Below, in pieces: positions 42,801 to 50,669 of a DNA stretch of 64,000 bases (position 1 is the first letter of the stretch; every line of letters starts with the position of its first letter). A program made the translations under genes and the position numbers. The stretch comes from a virus. Below the pieces are notes generated by a model, which saw only the letters and a list, made by a program, of their open reading frames with translations, was not told where the DNA came from and searched no databases. Location of the stretch: positions 1 through 64,000 of IMG/VR virus record IMGVR_UViG_3300036766_001333; one strand, 5' to 3'.

Positions 42801-43607
42801 ATGTTGAGATTTAAAGAATATTTAGCTATTGAAGAAGTTAGTGAAAACTTATTTGAATCCGACAGAGAAGGGATTCGTATCAAAGGAATTTGGAAGCCCT
42901 CAGAAGAACCAATGCAAAAACCTCCTTTTCAACCTGGAGTTATCGACAAGGCCGCAGATATTATAATTAACCCTATATCCAGTGCTTTTTATGAAACAGG
43001 CAAATTATATAAAGGATTATTTAACACAGCAATAAAAATGGTGTTTAGAGGTATAGGCGAAGTCTCAAAACCTTTAATAAATCCAGTTGTTGCAGCCATA
43101 GGCGGAGCTTTAAAGATAGTTTTCGATCCGGCAACAAGGTTAATCCAAACACAAGCAAACTTTGCTCATACTACAGGCACAGATGAAATGATGCAAATTG
43201 AAAATGAAATTAAATCTAGATTTCCTAATAATCCACAATTACAACAATCAATTATGAGAAGTATTTCCAATAACTTAAAACAAATACAATCTCAAATTCA
43301 ACAAGTTCAAAGTTCGACAAAAAATAATCCAGCATTAAATAACATCAAAAATACAATAATTCAACATTTAAATGCTACTTGGAAGGCTTTTGCAAATGAA
43401 ATTAAAAATTATCCAATGGCTATTGCAAATGCCTTTACTCATAGCTTTAAATCGGAAGATTTCCATTCAAGAAGGATTCCTCAAGAATTTCAAACACAAA
43501 TAGAATTTTTAGCTAGACAAATTAAAAATCCAGATAAACAACGTCAGTTTTTACAATCTATGATTGAATTAGCAAACAGAATAATTCACGAAATTCCCAA
43601 TAATTAA
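42801..43607 (+). CDS. Hypothetical head-cargo candidate with capsid-targeting-like N-terminus
   Basis: The 268-residue protein opens with MLRFKEYLAIEE, the best match in the window to the T4 internal-protein leader pattern (M.xFxxYLxxE, with I-x-E as a possible protease site). A Gly/Ala-rich, partly hydrophobic helical region follows (about 60-110: GLFNTAIKMVFRGIGEVSKP, VVAAIGGALKIVF), then a Gln/Asn-rich helical C-terminal half. No family recognised. The amphipathic middle could interact with membranes. It overlaps the convergent glycosyltransferase by four bases. Confidence 0.52.
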   Translation: MLRFKEYLAIEEVSENLFESDREGIRIKGIWKPSEEPMQKPPFQPGVIDKAADIIINPISSAFYETGKLYKGLFNTAIKMVFRGIGEVSKPLINPVVAAIGGALKIVFDPATRLIQTQANFAHTTGTDEMMQIENEIKSRFPNNPQLQQSIMRSISNNLKQIQSQIQQVQSSTKNNPALNNIKNTIIQHLNATWKAFANEIKNYPMAIANAFTHSFKSEDFHSRRIPQEFQTQIEFLARQIKNPDKQRQFLQSMIELANRIIHEIPNN

Positions 43608-44350
43608 ACATATTTTATTTTTTTAATTCTAAATTTTTCTGGATTGTCATCACCCATCCACCCAAAACCATATCTGTCTCTTGAATTGTAATAATCCCAA
43701 AATCCTTGTCCTAAATTCATTTTTGCAACCATTGTTCTCCACTGACGATCAGCAGTTCCCCTATTATAAGCAGTAGCTTTTGGGTGCGCACATCTTATCC
43801 CATAATCTCTTGCAACAATTTTACCCTCTAATGCACAATAATATGCTGCTATTACCTCAATACCCCAGCCAAATAAATTGATGTTTAAATCCATTGGCCC
43901 AACTTTGTTAGAAATACTTGTTGATAAGCTCCAAATAGTACTATCAGTTGCAGGAACTTTTTTAACCCCGTCTCCCAAATCTTCTAACATATATGGATTA
44001 TAAGTCCAAGGTGTCCAATGAAAGTTAGGAGCATATATGCCTGCTTTATCACCATGTTTTTTATAAAAGTCTGTTAATCGAACCATCAATCTATTGTAAT
44101 CGAAAATAGTCACATCAGAGTTAATTAGTAAAATAACATCAGCATCGGATAATTCAAGAGCTTTATTCCAAAGACCAGAATAATAAATATTACCATATTT
44201 TTTAATTCTATCTGTTTCTTCAAATTCAGGATCATCTTTATGATGACAATTTAATAAAAATGTATCAGCCCCAATGTTAGTTAAATTTTCATATAAATCA
44301 TATGCTTTTCTAAAAATAGCATAATTAAAAATAAAAACTTGGATTCGCAT
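43604..44350 (-). CDS. Glycosyltransferase family 2-like protein
   Basis: The 248-residue protein has a GT-A start (MRIQVFIFNYAIFRKAYDLY), a strand ending in the metal-binding-type motif in DVILLINSDVTIFD, and a later acceptor region with NLFGWGIEVIAAYYCALEG, where the catalytic-base Glu would lie. Length and motifs fit a single-domain GT2 enzyme. It could glycosylate virion proteins or host surface structures. It starts 14 bases from the divergent small gene at 44365. Confidence 0.68.
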   Translation of the reverse strand: MRIQVFIFNYAIFRKAYDLYENLTNIGADTFLLNCHHKDDPEFEETDRIKKYGNIYYSGLWNKALELSDADVILLINSDVTIFDYNRLMVRLTDFYKKHGDKAGIYAPNFHWTPWTYNPYMLEDLGDGVKKVPATDSTIWSLSTSISNKVGPMDLNINLFGWGIEVIAAYYCALEGKIVARDYGIRCAHPKATAYNRGTADRQWRTMVAKMNLGQGFWDYYNSRDRYGFGWMGDDNPEKFRIKKIKYV

Positions 44351-44364
44351 AATATAAATATAGT
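44351..44364. promoter_or_regulatory. Divergent late-promoter-like spacer
   Basis: Only AATATAAATATAGT separates two outward start codons. TATAAATA is an exact T4 late-promoter core on the plus strand, and the minus strand reads TATATTTATATT. The plus-strand motif ends three bases before the ATG at 44365. Confidence 0.45.
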
Positions 44365-44523
44365 ATGAATCTAAAGCTCTCTTTTAAAAAATGGCTAGAA
44401 GCTTCAGGAGCCGAAAGGATTAATCCAGATCAAACTCCAGACCCCGATAGTCTAGGTAAATTTAGATTGGACTTAACTCCTCTGCCTGGAAATAAAAAAG
44501 GTATGAAAAAAACCAAAAATTAA
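44365..44523 (+). CDS. Small 52-residue protein with capsid-targeting-like N-terminus
   Basis: The frame from ATG 44365 to TAA 44521 encodes a 52-residue protein beginning LSFKKWLEASGAE, like the start of the protein at 33141. The rest is Pro/Asp- then Lys-rich and looks disordered. It starts right after an exact TATAAATA. Very small, basic-ended internal proteins are typical head cargo in T4-like phages. Its stop overlaps that of the convergent repeat protein. Confidence 0.5.
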   Translation: MNLKLSFKKWLEASGAERINPDQTPDPDSLGKFRLDLTPLPGNKKGMKKTKN

Positions 44524-45074
44524 CAATTCCCTTTCCCTGTATTCTTGTTTCTAAATTTCCTAACCCTTTGGTTTTTAGTTTTAATGACCTCTTGTCCTCC
44601 AGTTTTAAGGTCATTAGTCCCTTGACCTTCAGTTTTAACAATGCCTTGTCCTTCAGTTTTAAGGTCTTTAGTGCCTTGCCCTTCAGTTTTAGTAGGGGTT
44701 TGCCCTTCAGTTTTAAGGTCTTTAGTACCTTGCCCTTCAGTTTTAGTAGGGGTTTGACTAACATTCAATTCTTTATCTTGTCCTCCTAATTTAAGTTCAT
44801 TTGTAGATTGACCTTGAACTTTACCTGGAGTTCGAGCAGCACTTAAATCTTTAGTGTTTTGTCCTTTAATCTTTGAAGTTTTAGTCCCTTGTCCTTCAGA
44901 AATTATAGATGTTTGATTACTTATACAATGTGGAAGTGAAGCGGTATTTAGTGGTGGCGCAGTGCTTCTAAGCTCTGCAAAGGCAGAAGCATTGAAATGT
45001 TCATTTATCTTTGCAGAGCCATCAAATATTGGAATCGTCTGCAAATTCTGCATCCTTAACTGAATTAATGGCAT
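44520..45074 (-). CDS. Repeat-rich hypothetical protein (EGQGTKDLKTEGQ repeats)
   Basis: The 184-residue protein has a unique N-terminal part (MPLIQLRMQNLQTIPIFDGS) and, from about residue 60, a run of degenerate repeats such as TKTEGQGTKDLKTEGQ and QGTNDLKTGGQ, ending in a basic tail. GAAGAG precedes the ATG. The repeats are hydrophilic and probably disordered or beta-fibrous. The frame is supported by its length and the conserved protein-level repeat, but a second frame in the same region is also open, so this is less certain. It sits beside the right end of the TnpB element. Confidence 0.45.
   Translation of the reverse strand: MPLIQLRMQNLQTIPIFDGSAKINEHFNASAFAELRSTAPPLNTASLPHCISNQTSIISEGQGTKTSKIKGQNTKDLSAARTPGKVQGQSTNELKLGGQDKELNVSQTPTKTEGQGTKDLKTEGQTPTKTEGQGTKDLKTEGQGIVKTEGQGTNDLKTGGQEVIKTKNQRVRKFRNKNTGKGNC
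44530..44760 (-). repeat. Degenerate tandem repeats in hypothetical gene
   Basis: Units around TTTTAAGGTCTTTAGT(G/A)CC and TTGCCCTTCAGTTTTAGTAG (plus-strand reading) recur five to six times. Two copies near 44650-44755 are almost identical over about 50 bases. The period is 24 to 54 bases depending on the unit counted. Confidence 0.75.
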
Positions 45075-45172
45075 AAACTCTTCAAGTATATATCAATATC
45101 TGAAATGGTTTAGTGAATTGCCCTACCCTAAAAGTAGATGGCTTCGTATATCATCCTTAACCAACTGAAAGT
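45075..45172 (-). ncRNA. Putative right end / omega-RNA segment of TnpB element
   Basis: Downstream of tnpB on the minus strand lies GAAGCCATCTAC TTTTAG GGTAGGGC AATTCAC (hairpin at plus 45121-45143, element end near 45113). CTAC pairs with GTAG and GCC with GGC around a short bulge. Terminal hairpins of this kind ending in (A/G)TTCAC mark the right ends of IS605/IS1341-type elements, and the omega-RNA scaffold overlaps the end of tnpB and this region. The adjacent flank on the minus strand, TAAACCATTTCAGATATTGA, would then act as the guide. Inferred from structure only. Confidence 0.5.
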
Positions 45173-46312
45173 TCAATCGGGTTTCCTAAGTCCATACGCT
45201 TTAATTCCCGTAATTCCTACGGTACTCATTCCTTGTTTCAATATCATTCTAGATGCATTGTAATCACGGTCATGTACTTTACCACAAACGCATGTCCAAG
45301 TGCGATCTTTAAGTTTTAGATTTTGATTTATCCATCCACAATCCTCACAAGTTTTACTAGATGGAAACCAACGATCTACCCTTCCTATAATGCGTCCGTA
45401 CCAATTAGATTTATATTCTAATTGACGATTAGTTTCATAGAAGGCGGCATCTTGTATCGCTCCTGCTAGACAATGATTTTTCATCATGTTCTGCACTGCC
45501 AAATCTTCAAGAATTATTACTTGATTTTCGTTAATAATCTTTCTGGTTATTTGGTGCAGATGGTTTGTTCTGATATTCTTGATTTTCTGATGTATCTTTG
45601 TTAATTTTTTTCTTATTTTTTCTCTATTTTTGCTCCCTTTCTTTTTCCTGCAAAAATTTCTCTGGAGACGTTTCATCTTTCTCTGTAAAGTTTTATATGG
45701 TTTGATATTTTCATACTTTGTGCCATCTGAACACGTTGCGAGTGTTTTTATCCCTAAATCTATACCTACTGCTTTATCGGTTTTTGGCAACTCTGGAATT
45801 TCTCTTTCTACAGTAATACTAACATAATATTCTCCACTTTTATTTTTGCTAACCGTAGCAAATTTGATTTCTCCTTCAATATTACGGTGTTTGACCATTG
45901 TGATGCCTTCAAGAAACTTCGGAATATAAAGTTTATAATCGTCTACCTTGACCGATTGTGGTACTCGAAACGATTGGTATGAGTGTTTGGACTTATATTT
46001 AGGAAACCTAGCCCTACCTGCGAAGAAATTGTTATATGCACCATCCAAACACTTCAGAGAATACTGTAAACTCTGACTACCAACTTCTTTTAGCCACACC
46101 AAAGACTTCTTCAATTCTGTTAATTCCTTAGCATTGTCATAGTAATTGAGACTGGTCTTGTCGGCAAGGTAGGCATTTTTTCTTCTGGTCAAAAAGTAAT
46201 TATAGAGATATCGTGTCGCTCCAAAGTGTTTAGCTAATAAAATACATTGGGCTTCTGTAGGATAAAGTCTAAAACGGTAAGAGCACATGAACATTCTTAT
46301 GCTAGTTTCCAT
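45173..46312 (-). CDS. tnpB: TnpB RNA-guided endonuclease (IS605 OrfB family)
   Basis: I took the ATG at 46312; ATGs at 46294 and 46288 are alternatives because the family usually starts near YRFRLYPTEAQ. The 379-residue protein has an N-terminal helical region, then a RuvC core: Asp185 in VGIDLGIKTLA, Glu269 in VIILEDLAVQ, a zinc finger of Cys322, Cys325, Cys341 and Cys343, and Asp350 in HDRDYNAS. All three RuvC acidic residues are present, so it looks active. TnpB cuts DNA next to a short motif guided by RNA from its own right end. It is uninterrupted. Confidence 0.92.
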   Translation of the reverse strand: METSIRMFMCSYRFRLYPTEAQCILLAKHFGATRYLYNYFLTRRKNAYLADKTSLNYYDNAKELTELKKSLVWLKEVGSQSLQYSLKCLDGAYNNFFAGRARFPKYKSKHSYQSFRVPQSVKVDDYKLYIPKFLEGITMVKHRNIEGEIKFATVSKNKSGEYYVSITVEREIPELPKTDKAVGIDLGIKTLATCSDGTKYENIKPYKTLQRKMKRLQRNFCRKKKGSKNREKIRKKLTKIHQKIKNIRTNHLHQITRKIINENQVIILEDLAVQNMMKNHCLAGAIQDAAFYETNRQLEYKSNWYGRIIGRVDRWFPSSKTCEDCGWINQNLKLKDRTWTCVCGKVHDRDYNASRMILKQGMSTVGITGIKAYGLRKPD

Positions 46313-46314
46313 TC

Positions 46315-46334
46315 TAGTATAATATAGTATACTA
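46315..46334 (-). repeat. Left-end inverted repeat of TnpB element
   Basis: TAGTATA and TATACTA flank a 6-base ATATAG loop, a perfect 7-bp stem three bases upstream of the tnpB ATG. Subterminal hairpins like this are recognised by TnpA in IS605-type elements. Confidence 0.6.
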
Positions 46335-46353
46335 ATAAGTTTTTTTGCTGTAT

Positions 46354-46371
46354 ATGATAAATACAATAGTT
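46354..46371 (+). promoter_or_regulatory. Putative late promoter
   Basis: ATGATAAATACAATAGTT precedes the ATG at 46372. GATAAATAC fits the TAAATA motif, ten bases from the start codon. Confidence 0.35.
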
Positions 46372-46938
46372 ATGAGCGAAACATTTACAGAGCTAAATCC
46401 TGGTAGTGGCGGTGACGTATTTGATGAAGAACTGGTTTCCGGGTTCCCTGTCGCTCCAATAGACAGAAAAAGAGAAAGAGTTCAAATAGCTGGAGCCACA
46501 AGATTTGAAATAGCTCGTGTAATTAATACTAATCCAACTGGCACCGAATATGCAGTTGTAACACGAAATATAGCTTCTGGCATTCAATCAATTTCTTTGC
46601 CTGGTACTCCCGTAGTAGAATTTGGAACAATAGCTTTAGTTCCAGCTTCAACGGAGACTACCGTAGTTTCTTATGTTGTTCCGGCCCTTAAAGTATTTTA
46701 TGGCATGGGATTTATTGCATCTGGCGACGTAGATGGCAGATATGTTTTTTATATAAATGCAACAGCAAAGATTGCAGCGAGATCATCAGTAGCAGAACCT
46801 ACTGCAAACATTGATTTTAAATTTGTCTCACCAATAGCAGTGGCAGGACAAACAATAACTATAAAAGCAACCCACTATGCTACAGGAATTTTAGCAGAAT
46901 TTGAAGCTACTATTTTAGGTTACTTAATAGATGTTTAG
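46372..46938 (+). CDS. Probable virion structural protein
   Basis: The ATG at 46372 is used rather than an in-frame one 27 bases upstream that lies inside the TnpB element flank. The 188-residue protein is beta-rich with a repeated short-strand pattern (GATRFEIARVINTNPTGTEY; VVSYVVPALKVFYGMGFIAS; RYVFYINATAKIAARSS; QTITIKATHYATGILAEFEA). The jelly-roll or Ig-like look suits a decoration or fiber-tip protein. No named family recognised. Confidence 0.52.
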   Translation: MSETFTELNPGSGGDVFDEELVSGFPVAPIDRKRERVQIAGATRFEIARVINTNPTGTEYAVVTRNIASGIQSISLPGTPVVEFGTIALVPASTETTVVSYVVPALKVFYGMGFIASGDVDGRYVFYINATAKIAARSSVAEPTANIDFKFVSPIAVAGQTITIKATHYATGILAEFEATILGYLIDV

Positions 46939-46977
46939 ACTTGATTTAAAAGTGAAAATGAAGTACAAGATTAGATT

Positions 46978-47895
46978 ATGGCTTATCGTATTCTAAGCAT
47001 TGATGGCGGAGGAATTTATGGTGCAATTTCAGCCACATTAATAGAAAGAATTCATAAAAAATACCCAAATTTCTTAAACAGTGTAGATTTATACGCAGGA
47101 ACTTCTATTGGTGGCGTAATTTCTCTTTTAATTGCAAACGATTTTCACCCTAATGAAATCAAACAATTCTTTCTGAGATATCCACCAATTATTTTTGAAA
47201 ATAATTTCTTAAGAAGAATATTAAATTATTTTGGCATCACGGCAAAATACTCTAACAGAAATTTAACTTATGTGCTTTCTAAATATTTTGGTGATAAAAC
47301 GTTAGGCAATTTACACAAAAAAGTTTTAATTCCTGCTTTTGCAATAAATTGTTGTGCAGGGCCGTCACAATGGCGAGCAAAAATATATCACAATTTTGAA
47401 GGATCGGATTCAGATAAAAATGAGAGCATAGCAAAAGTTGCATTAAGAACCACTGCTGCTCCTGTGTATTTCCCAATATTTGAAAACTATATTGATGGCA
47501 CTCTAGTAGAAAATAATCCATCAATGTGTGCGATTGCTCAAACTCAAGATAATCGTGCCATAATAAATCCTCGGCCTGCCTTGAAAGATATAAAGTTAAT
47601 TTCAATTGGAAGAGAACAAACGAACCATTATATCCAAGGGAAAAATTTAGACTATGGTTTCTTAAGATGGGTGAAGCCATTAGTTCAGATGACTTTAGAT
47701 AGGGATTGTAGAGTTGTACATTATCAAGTTGAAAAAATATTAGAAGAAAATAATTATTACAGACTTGCGCCAGTCCTTTCTCCAACCTTAGATAAAGGAA
47801 TTGATAATTGGAGAAAAACAAATAGTATAATAAATGTTGCAAATCAATTTAATTTGGATGATGCATTCCAGTGGATTGAAAAAAATTGGTACTAA
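46978..47895 (+). CDS. Patatin-like phospholipase
   Basis: The 305-residue protein has the oxyanion loop DGGGIYG at residues 9-15, the nucleophile Ser43 in GTSIGG, and the dyad Asp173 in YIDGTLVENNP (DGG/A in most relatives, here DGT). These fit the patatin family, which cuts fatty acids from membrane lipids. There is no signal peptide. A phage copy might act in lysis, on the host membrane during infection, or as a virion enzyme. Bacterial patatins of this size also serve as CBASS effectors, but no cyclase is nearby. Confidence 0.85.
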   Translation: MAYRILSIDGGGIYGAISATLIERIHKKYPNFLNSVDLYAGTSIGGVISLLIANDFHPNEIKQFFLRYPPIIFENNFLRRILNYFGITAKYSNRNLTYVLSKYFGDKTLGNLHKKVLIPAFAINCCAGPSQWRAKIYHNFEGSDSDKNESIAKVALRTTAAPVYFPIFENYIDGTLVENNPSMCAIAQTQDNRAIINPRPALKDIKLISIGREQTNHYIQGKNLDYGFLRWVKPLVQMTLDRDCRVVHYQVEKILEENNYYRLAPVLSPTLDKGIDNWRKTNSIINVANQFNLDDAFQWIEKNWY

Positions 47896-48323
47896 CAACC
47901 ATCTGGCTTAATTTGAATTTGATTAGGTTGAAATCTTACAATGTACCCAGCTAACGCCGGAATTGGTACTAATAAAGCCCCAAAAAATAACATGTTGCCT
48001 TCACCATAATTACCATCATCTATAATGGCAATGTCAGTAATTGTTCCCCAAGTTTTTTTTGCCATAGGGAAAGAAATAAAATTTTTATTAGTTACAAGCC
48101 CTGCTAATCCTAAATTCCAATTAATATCACCGGGATTTATTACTTGCCTGGAATAATTATTTCCAGGCTCATTTAAAACTTCTGGTATTGTAGCTCCAGT
48201 GTTACTTTTATTAGGGGATGAAGTGCATAAAGCAATAGCTATATTATTTGGTTTCGGCAAATGACCGTGTTCAAAAATATGAGACATTACCTGATTTTCT
48301 AAATAACTACTCATTCCAGACAT
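47892..48323 (-). CDS. Phage tail/appendage protein, YLENxxLxHxF type
   Basis: The 143-residue protein starts with SSYLENQVMSHIFEHGHLPK and then NNIAIALCTSSPNKSN. It continues with NYSRQVINPGDINW, a WGTITDIAIIDDG segment and GNMLFFGALLVPIPALAGY. This order is shared by a widespread family of small phage virion proteins (Gp80-like), often annotated as tail fiber or minor structural proteins. Its ATG overlaps the stop of the upstream metallopeptidase gene (TAATG), so they are coupled. Confidence 0.62.
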   Translation of the reverse strand: MSGMSSYLENQVMSHIFEHGHLPKPNNIAIALCTSSPNKSNTGATIPEVLNEPGNNYSRQVINPGDINWNLGLAGLVTNKNFISFPMAKKTWGTITDIAIIDDGNYGEGNMLFFGALLVPIPALAGYIVRFQPNQIQIKPDGC

Positions 48324-49843
48324 TAAAATCTTACCTTTTTAGAAACAATAGTCATCGGAATTGGATTTCCGCATTTAGAAACAGATGCAGTCGAACAAAC
48401 AGGTTTTTTCTTGCCACTACAGCTACAACCTCCATTATTTTCTGGTTTAAAAGCTTTAAGATATTCTGGCTGTCCTGGAAGTTGATTGTTATTGAAACAT
48501 TTTGAAAAATGACTTCTTATCAAGTTACCATCATTTGTTAATTCAAATGGACTTAATTTATCAGGACGAATCATATCATGATGCTTAAGAAACTCAACGC
48601 AACAATGTGCATGTTCAATTAATTCTTCAATATCAGAAGATATAATACCAACACATTCTCCAGTTCCATTGAATTCATAAAATGTATCATTGGGAGCTTC
48701 TACATTCATCATGAAATGTGGCAATGGCAATAATTCCGTTTTCTTGTTACGCACTGCAATAACATTACTTTCTTCCATAATTTCATCTGAAGCTTCAATT
48801 GATGGTTGAAACAACATCCAATTCAAATCTATCATTGGTTTAACAGGCTCACGCAAAATACCTCTTTTAATAAACGCTTGATTCATTATGGAATTATAAG
48901 AATAATTATTGCCTTTGTCTACAACTAACATAGATTTTGCAATTGAATCATAAAACCTAATATTTGCAGGAGCCATTCTAAGACTTCTAAAAGTATATCT
49001 GGCCATCGTATCTCTTGCCTTAATTAAAGCAGCTTTAGGAGGTAAAGTTTGTTTTTCTACTTCGTATATGCCAACTAGAATGTCATACCATACCCCTGTA
49101 AAAACTCTACTAAAATTATGTGGCTCTGATGTTAATTGATCGTCTCTGCCTTGACGTGGTAAAGTTTCAGGCTGACTATAATTAAAATCATTAACTGCAT
49201 TCCTTAAAAACCCAGCAGAATAACCCATTCTACCTCCAGTCATATGATAAATAGCAGCACCCATTTCTTCGGCAAGACGAGTTGCAACATTAGGCTTACG
49301 CAAATCACCAGCAGTTTCTTGAATCATTGTGTCTAAAACAAGATCATGTTGAAGAAGGTTAATAATTGCATGAATGTCACCAAATGATTCATGAAATGCC
49401 CATATTTCCATAGCTTGCACATTGTATAAATCAGGACGTAAAGCATCTAATAAGGCATGACCTAATTCATGTGCCACAACATCTGTTGAATTTGAAGCAT
49501 AAACCATATTTTTAGTTACTGGATCGGTTGCATAAAAGAACTTTAAACCCATACGATCATAATAAGCATTTAATTGCTTGCCTGCCCTTGGCTCTACAAG
49601 CAAAGTTTGTACAGATGACCATTTCTCTACAGGTTTTAGTAAAGTTGCATTAATTAAATTAATAGCGTTAACTATAGTATTATAACAACATGCAGCTTGA
49701 TGTTCTAAAGAATAAAGAACAGTTGTAGCACCTCTATATCCATCTACTTTAAAATCTAATACGCCAGGTCTAGCTGGTAGTTGCACTTGTTCAACAAGAT
49801 TAGGAGTACTAGGATCATTAAGAATATAAGTTATGTCTGCCAT
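48323..49843 (-). CDS. M4/thermolysin-like zinc metallopeptidase
   Basis: The ATG at 49843 (MADITYIL) is preferred over one 18 bases upstream. The 506-residue protein has HELGH at 125-129 in VVAHELGHALLD. After a 20-residue spacer comes HESFGDIHAI at 151-160, where the third zinc ligand Glu152 and the following Asp fit the M4 gluzincin pattern (NE.x.SD). No signal peptide or propeptide is seen. A Cys-rich C-terminus (GGCSCSGKKKPVC) ends the protein. It is coupled to a tail-type gene, so a virion-borne protease acting on host surface proteins is a reasonable guess. Confidence 0.7.
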   Translation of the reverse strand: MADITYILNDPSTPNLVEQVQLPARPGVLDFKVDGYRGATTVLYSLEHQAACCYNTIVNAINLINATLLKPVEKWSSVQTLLVEPRAGKQLNAYYDRMGLKFFYATDPVTKNMVYASNSTDVVAHELGHALLDALRPDLYNVQAMEIWAFHESFGDIHAIINLLQHDLVLDTMIQETAGDLRKPNVATRLAEEMGAAIYHMTGGRMGYSAGFLRNAVNDFNYSQPETLPRQGRDDQLTSEPHNFSRVFTGVWYDILVGIYEVEKQTLPPKAALIKARDTMARYTFRSLRMAPANIRFYDSIAKSMLVVDKGNNYSYNSIMNQAFIKRGILREPVKPMIDLNWMLFQPSIEASDEIMEESNVIAVRNKKTELLPLPHFMMNVEAPNDTFYEFNGTGECVGIISSDIEELIEHAHCCVEFLKHHDMIRPDKLSPFELTNDGNLIRSHFSKCFNNNQLPGQPEYLKAFKPENNGGCSCSGKKKPVCSTASVSKCGNPIPMTIVSKKVRF

Positions 49844-49863
49844 ATAACTATATATCCACATCT
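49844..49863. promoter_or_regulatory. Divergent promoter-like spacer
   Basis: Twenty bases (ATAACTATATATCCACATCT) separate two outward start codons. They contain ACTATATAT, also found before the actin-like operon at 35648. The minus strand reads GGATATATAGTTAT directly before its ATG. Confidence 0.36.
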
Positions 49864-50400
49864 ATGTTTGAAGAAAAAGAAAAAATCATAAAAGAAAAAA
49901 GACTAGCTGAAGTCGTTGATAAAGACTTTTTAGGCTTAAGTGGCAAGTTCGGATGTATTCTTAGACATTTAGGGCATCCTGTTGTAGAACAAGGCAGTTC
50001 ATGGATTACAAACTCGCCTCCAATTGATGTATGGGCGATTCCAGGGGAAGAAGAAATACCAACTTTAGATAGATATGAATCAACAACAGAAGTAGGGAGA
50101 TTCTTTGATGGCTTACCTTATGGAATGCATTTAGAAATAAAATATACAGAAGAAGAAAAAACATTGACAGTATATTACAAAGGTTATATGGTGTATTGCG
50201 AAGAAGCAAGCGATCTTAAGTGTTTTGTTCCCCACAAAGAATGGGAAGAATTAATAGAAAGATTATATCGAATAGCAAAGAAAGAAGAACCACAATACAA
50301 GGAAGATGCAGCTTTAGAAAAGAAAATGGAAGATAAAAGGGATAAATTAAACTTCTTAGAAAAGCTTAAAAAAGAATGGGGATTTAATATATGGAGCTAA
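49864..50400 (+). CDS. Hypothetical protein
   Basis: The 178-residue protein has a beta-rich core (MHLEIKYTEEEKTLTVYYKG and YMVYCEEASDLKCF) between two charged helical ends. No family recognised. It overlaps the next gene by 10 bases and starts from the divergent spacer. Confidence 0.5.
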   Translation: MFEEKEKIIKEKRLAEVVDKDFLGLSGKFGCILRHLGHPVVEQGSSWITNSPPIDVWAIPGEEEIPTLDRYESTTEVGRFFDGLPYGMHLEIKYTEEEKTLTVYYKGYMVYCEEASDLKCFVPHKEWEELIERLYRIAKKEEPQYKEDAALEKKMEDKRDKLNFLEKLKKEWGFNIWS

Positions 50401-50669
50401 AAATTCTATTAAAAGAACTTGCAAAATATGGGGTTCCAGAAAGCGAAGTTCTTAAGCTTATTAAACCAAAAACTCCAAAATTCAAAGCTATTGTTAGATA
50501 TAATAGAGGATTAGGTCCAGAATTCACTAATCTTAATATAATAGAAGCAGAAAACTTAACTGAAGCCAATAGATTAGCAGTTGAAGAAGCAGAGCTTTTT
50601 TTCAAAACCAAAGAAGGATTTGAAAAAGCTGTAATTATAGAAATTAGATTACAGCATGTTAAGGAGTAA
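50391..50669 (+). CDS. Small hypothetical protein
   Basis: The 92-residue protein has a helix (LKILLKELAKYGVPESEVLK), then a strand-helix-strand unit (FKAIVRYNRGLGPEFTNLNI, EAENLTEANRLAVEEAELFF, KAVIIEIRLQHV) resembling a small ferredoxin-like fold. It overlaps the preceding gene and, at its 3' end, the convergent virion-type gene by 11 bases. No family recognised. Confidence 0.5.
   Translation: MELKILLKELAKYGVPESEVLKLIKPKTPKFKAIVRYNRGLGPEFTNLNIIEAENLTEANRLAVEEAELFFKTKEGFEKAVIIEIRLQHVKE

Larger units (their letters stand above)
45112..46340 (-). mobile_element. IS605/IS1341-type element carrying tnpB only
   Basis: The element consists of tnpB flanked by two hairpin ends: the right-end hairpin at 45121-45143 and a left-end perfect 7-bp inverted repeat at 46315-46334 just upstream of tnpB. 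There is no tnpA, so it depends on a transposase in trans or is fixed. The outer borders are approximate. It lies between a repeat-protein gene and a virion-type gene without clearly breaking either. Confidence 0.65.

Noticed and set aside
44462-44764. Lysine/leucine-rich 100-codon minus-strand frame
   Set aside because: It lies in another frame of the repeats of the 184-residue gene, starts inside that gene and has no ribosome-binding site.
46978-49843. CBASS-like or other defence operon (patatin plus protease)
   Set aside because: There is no cyclase, sensor or regulator, and the genes are on opposite strands. Tail-type genes adjoin the protease.
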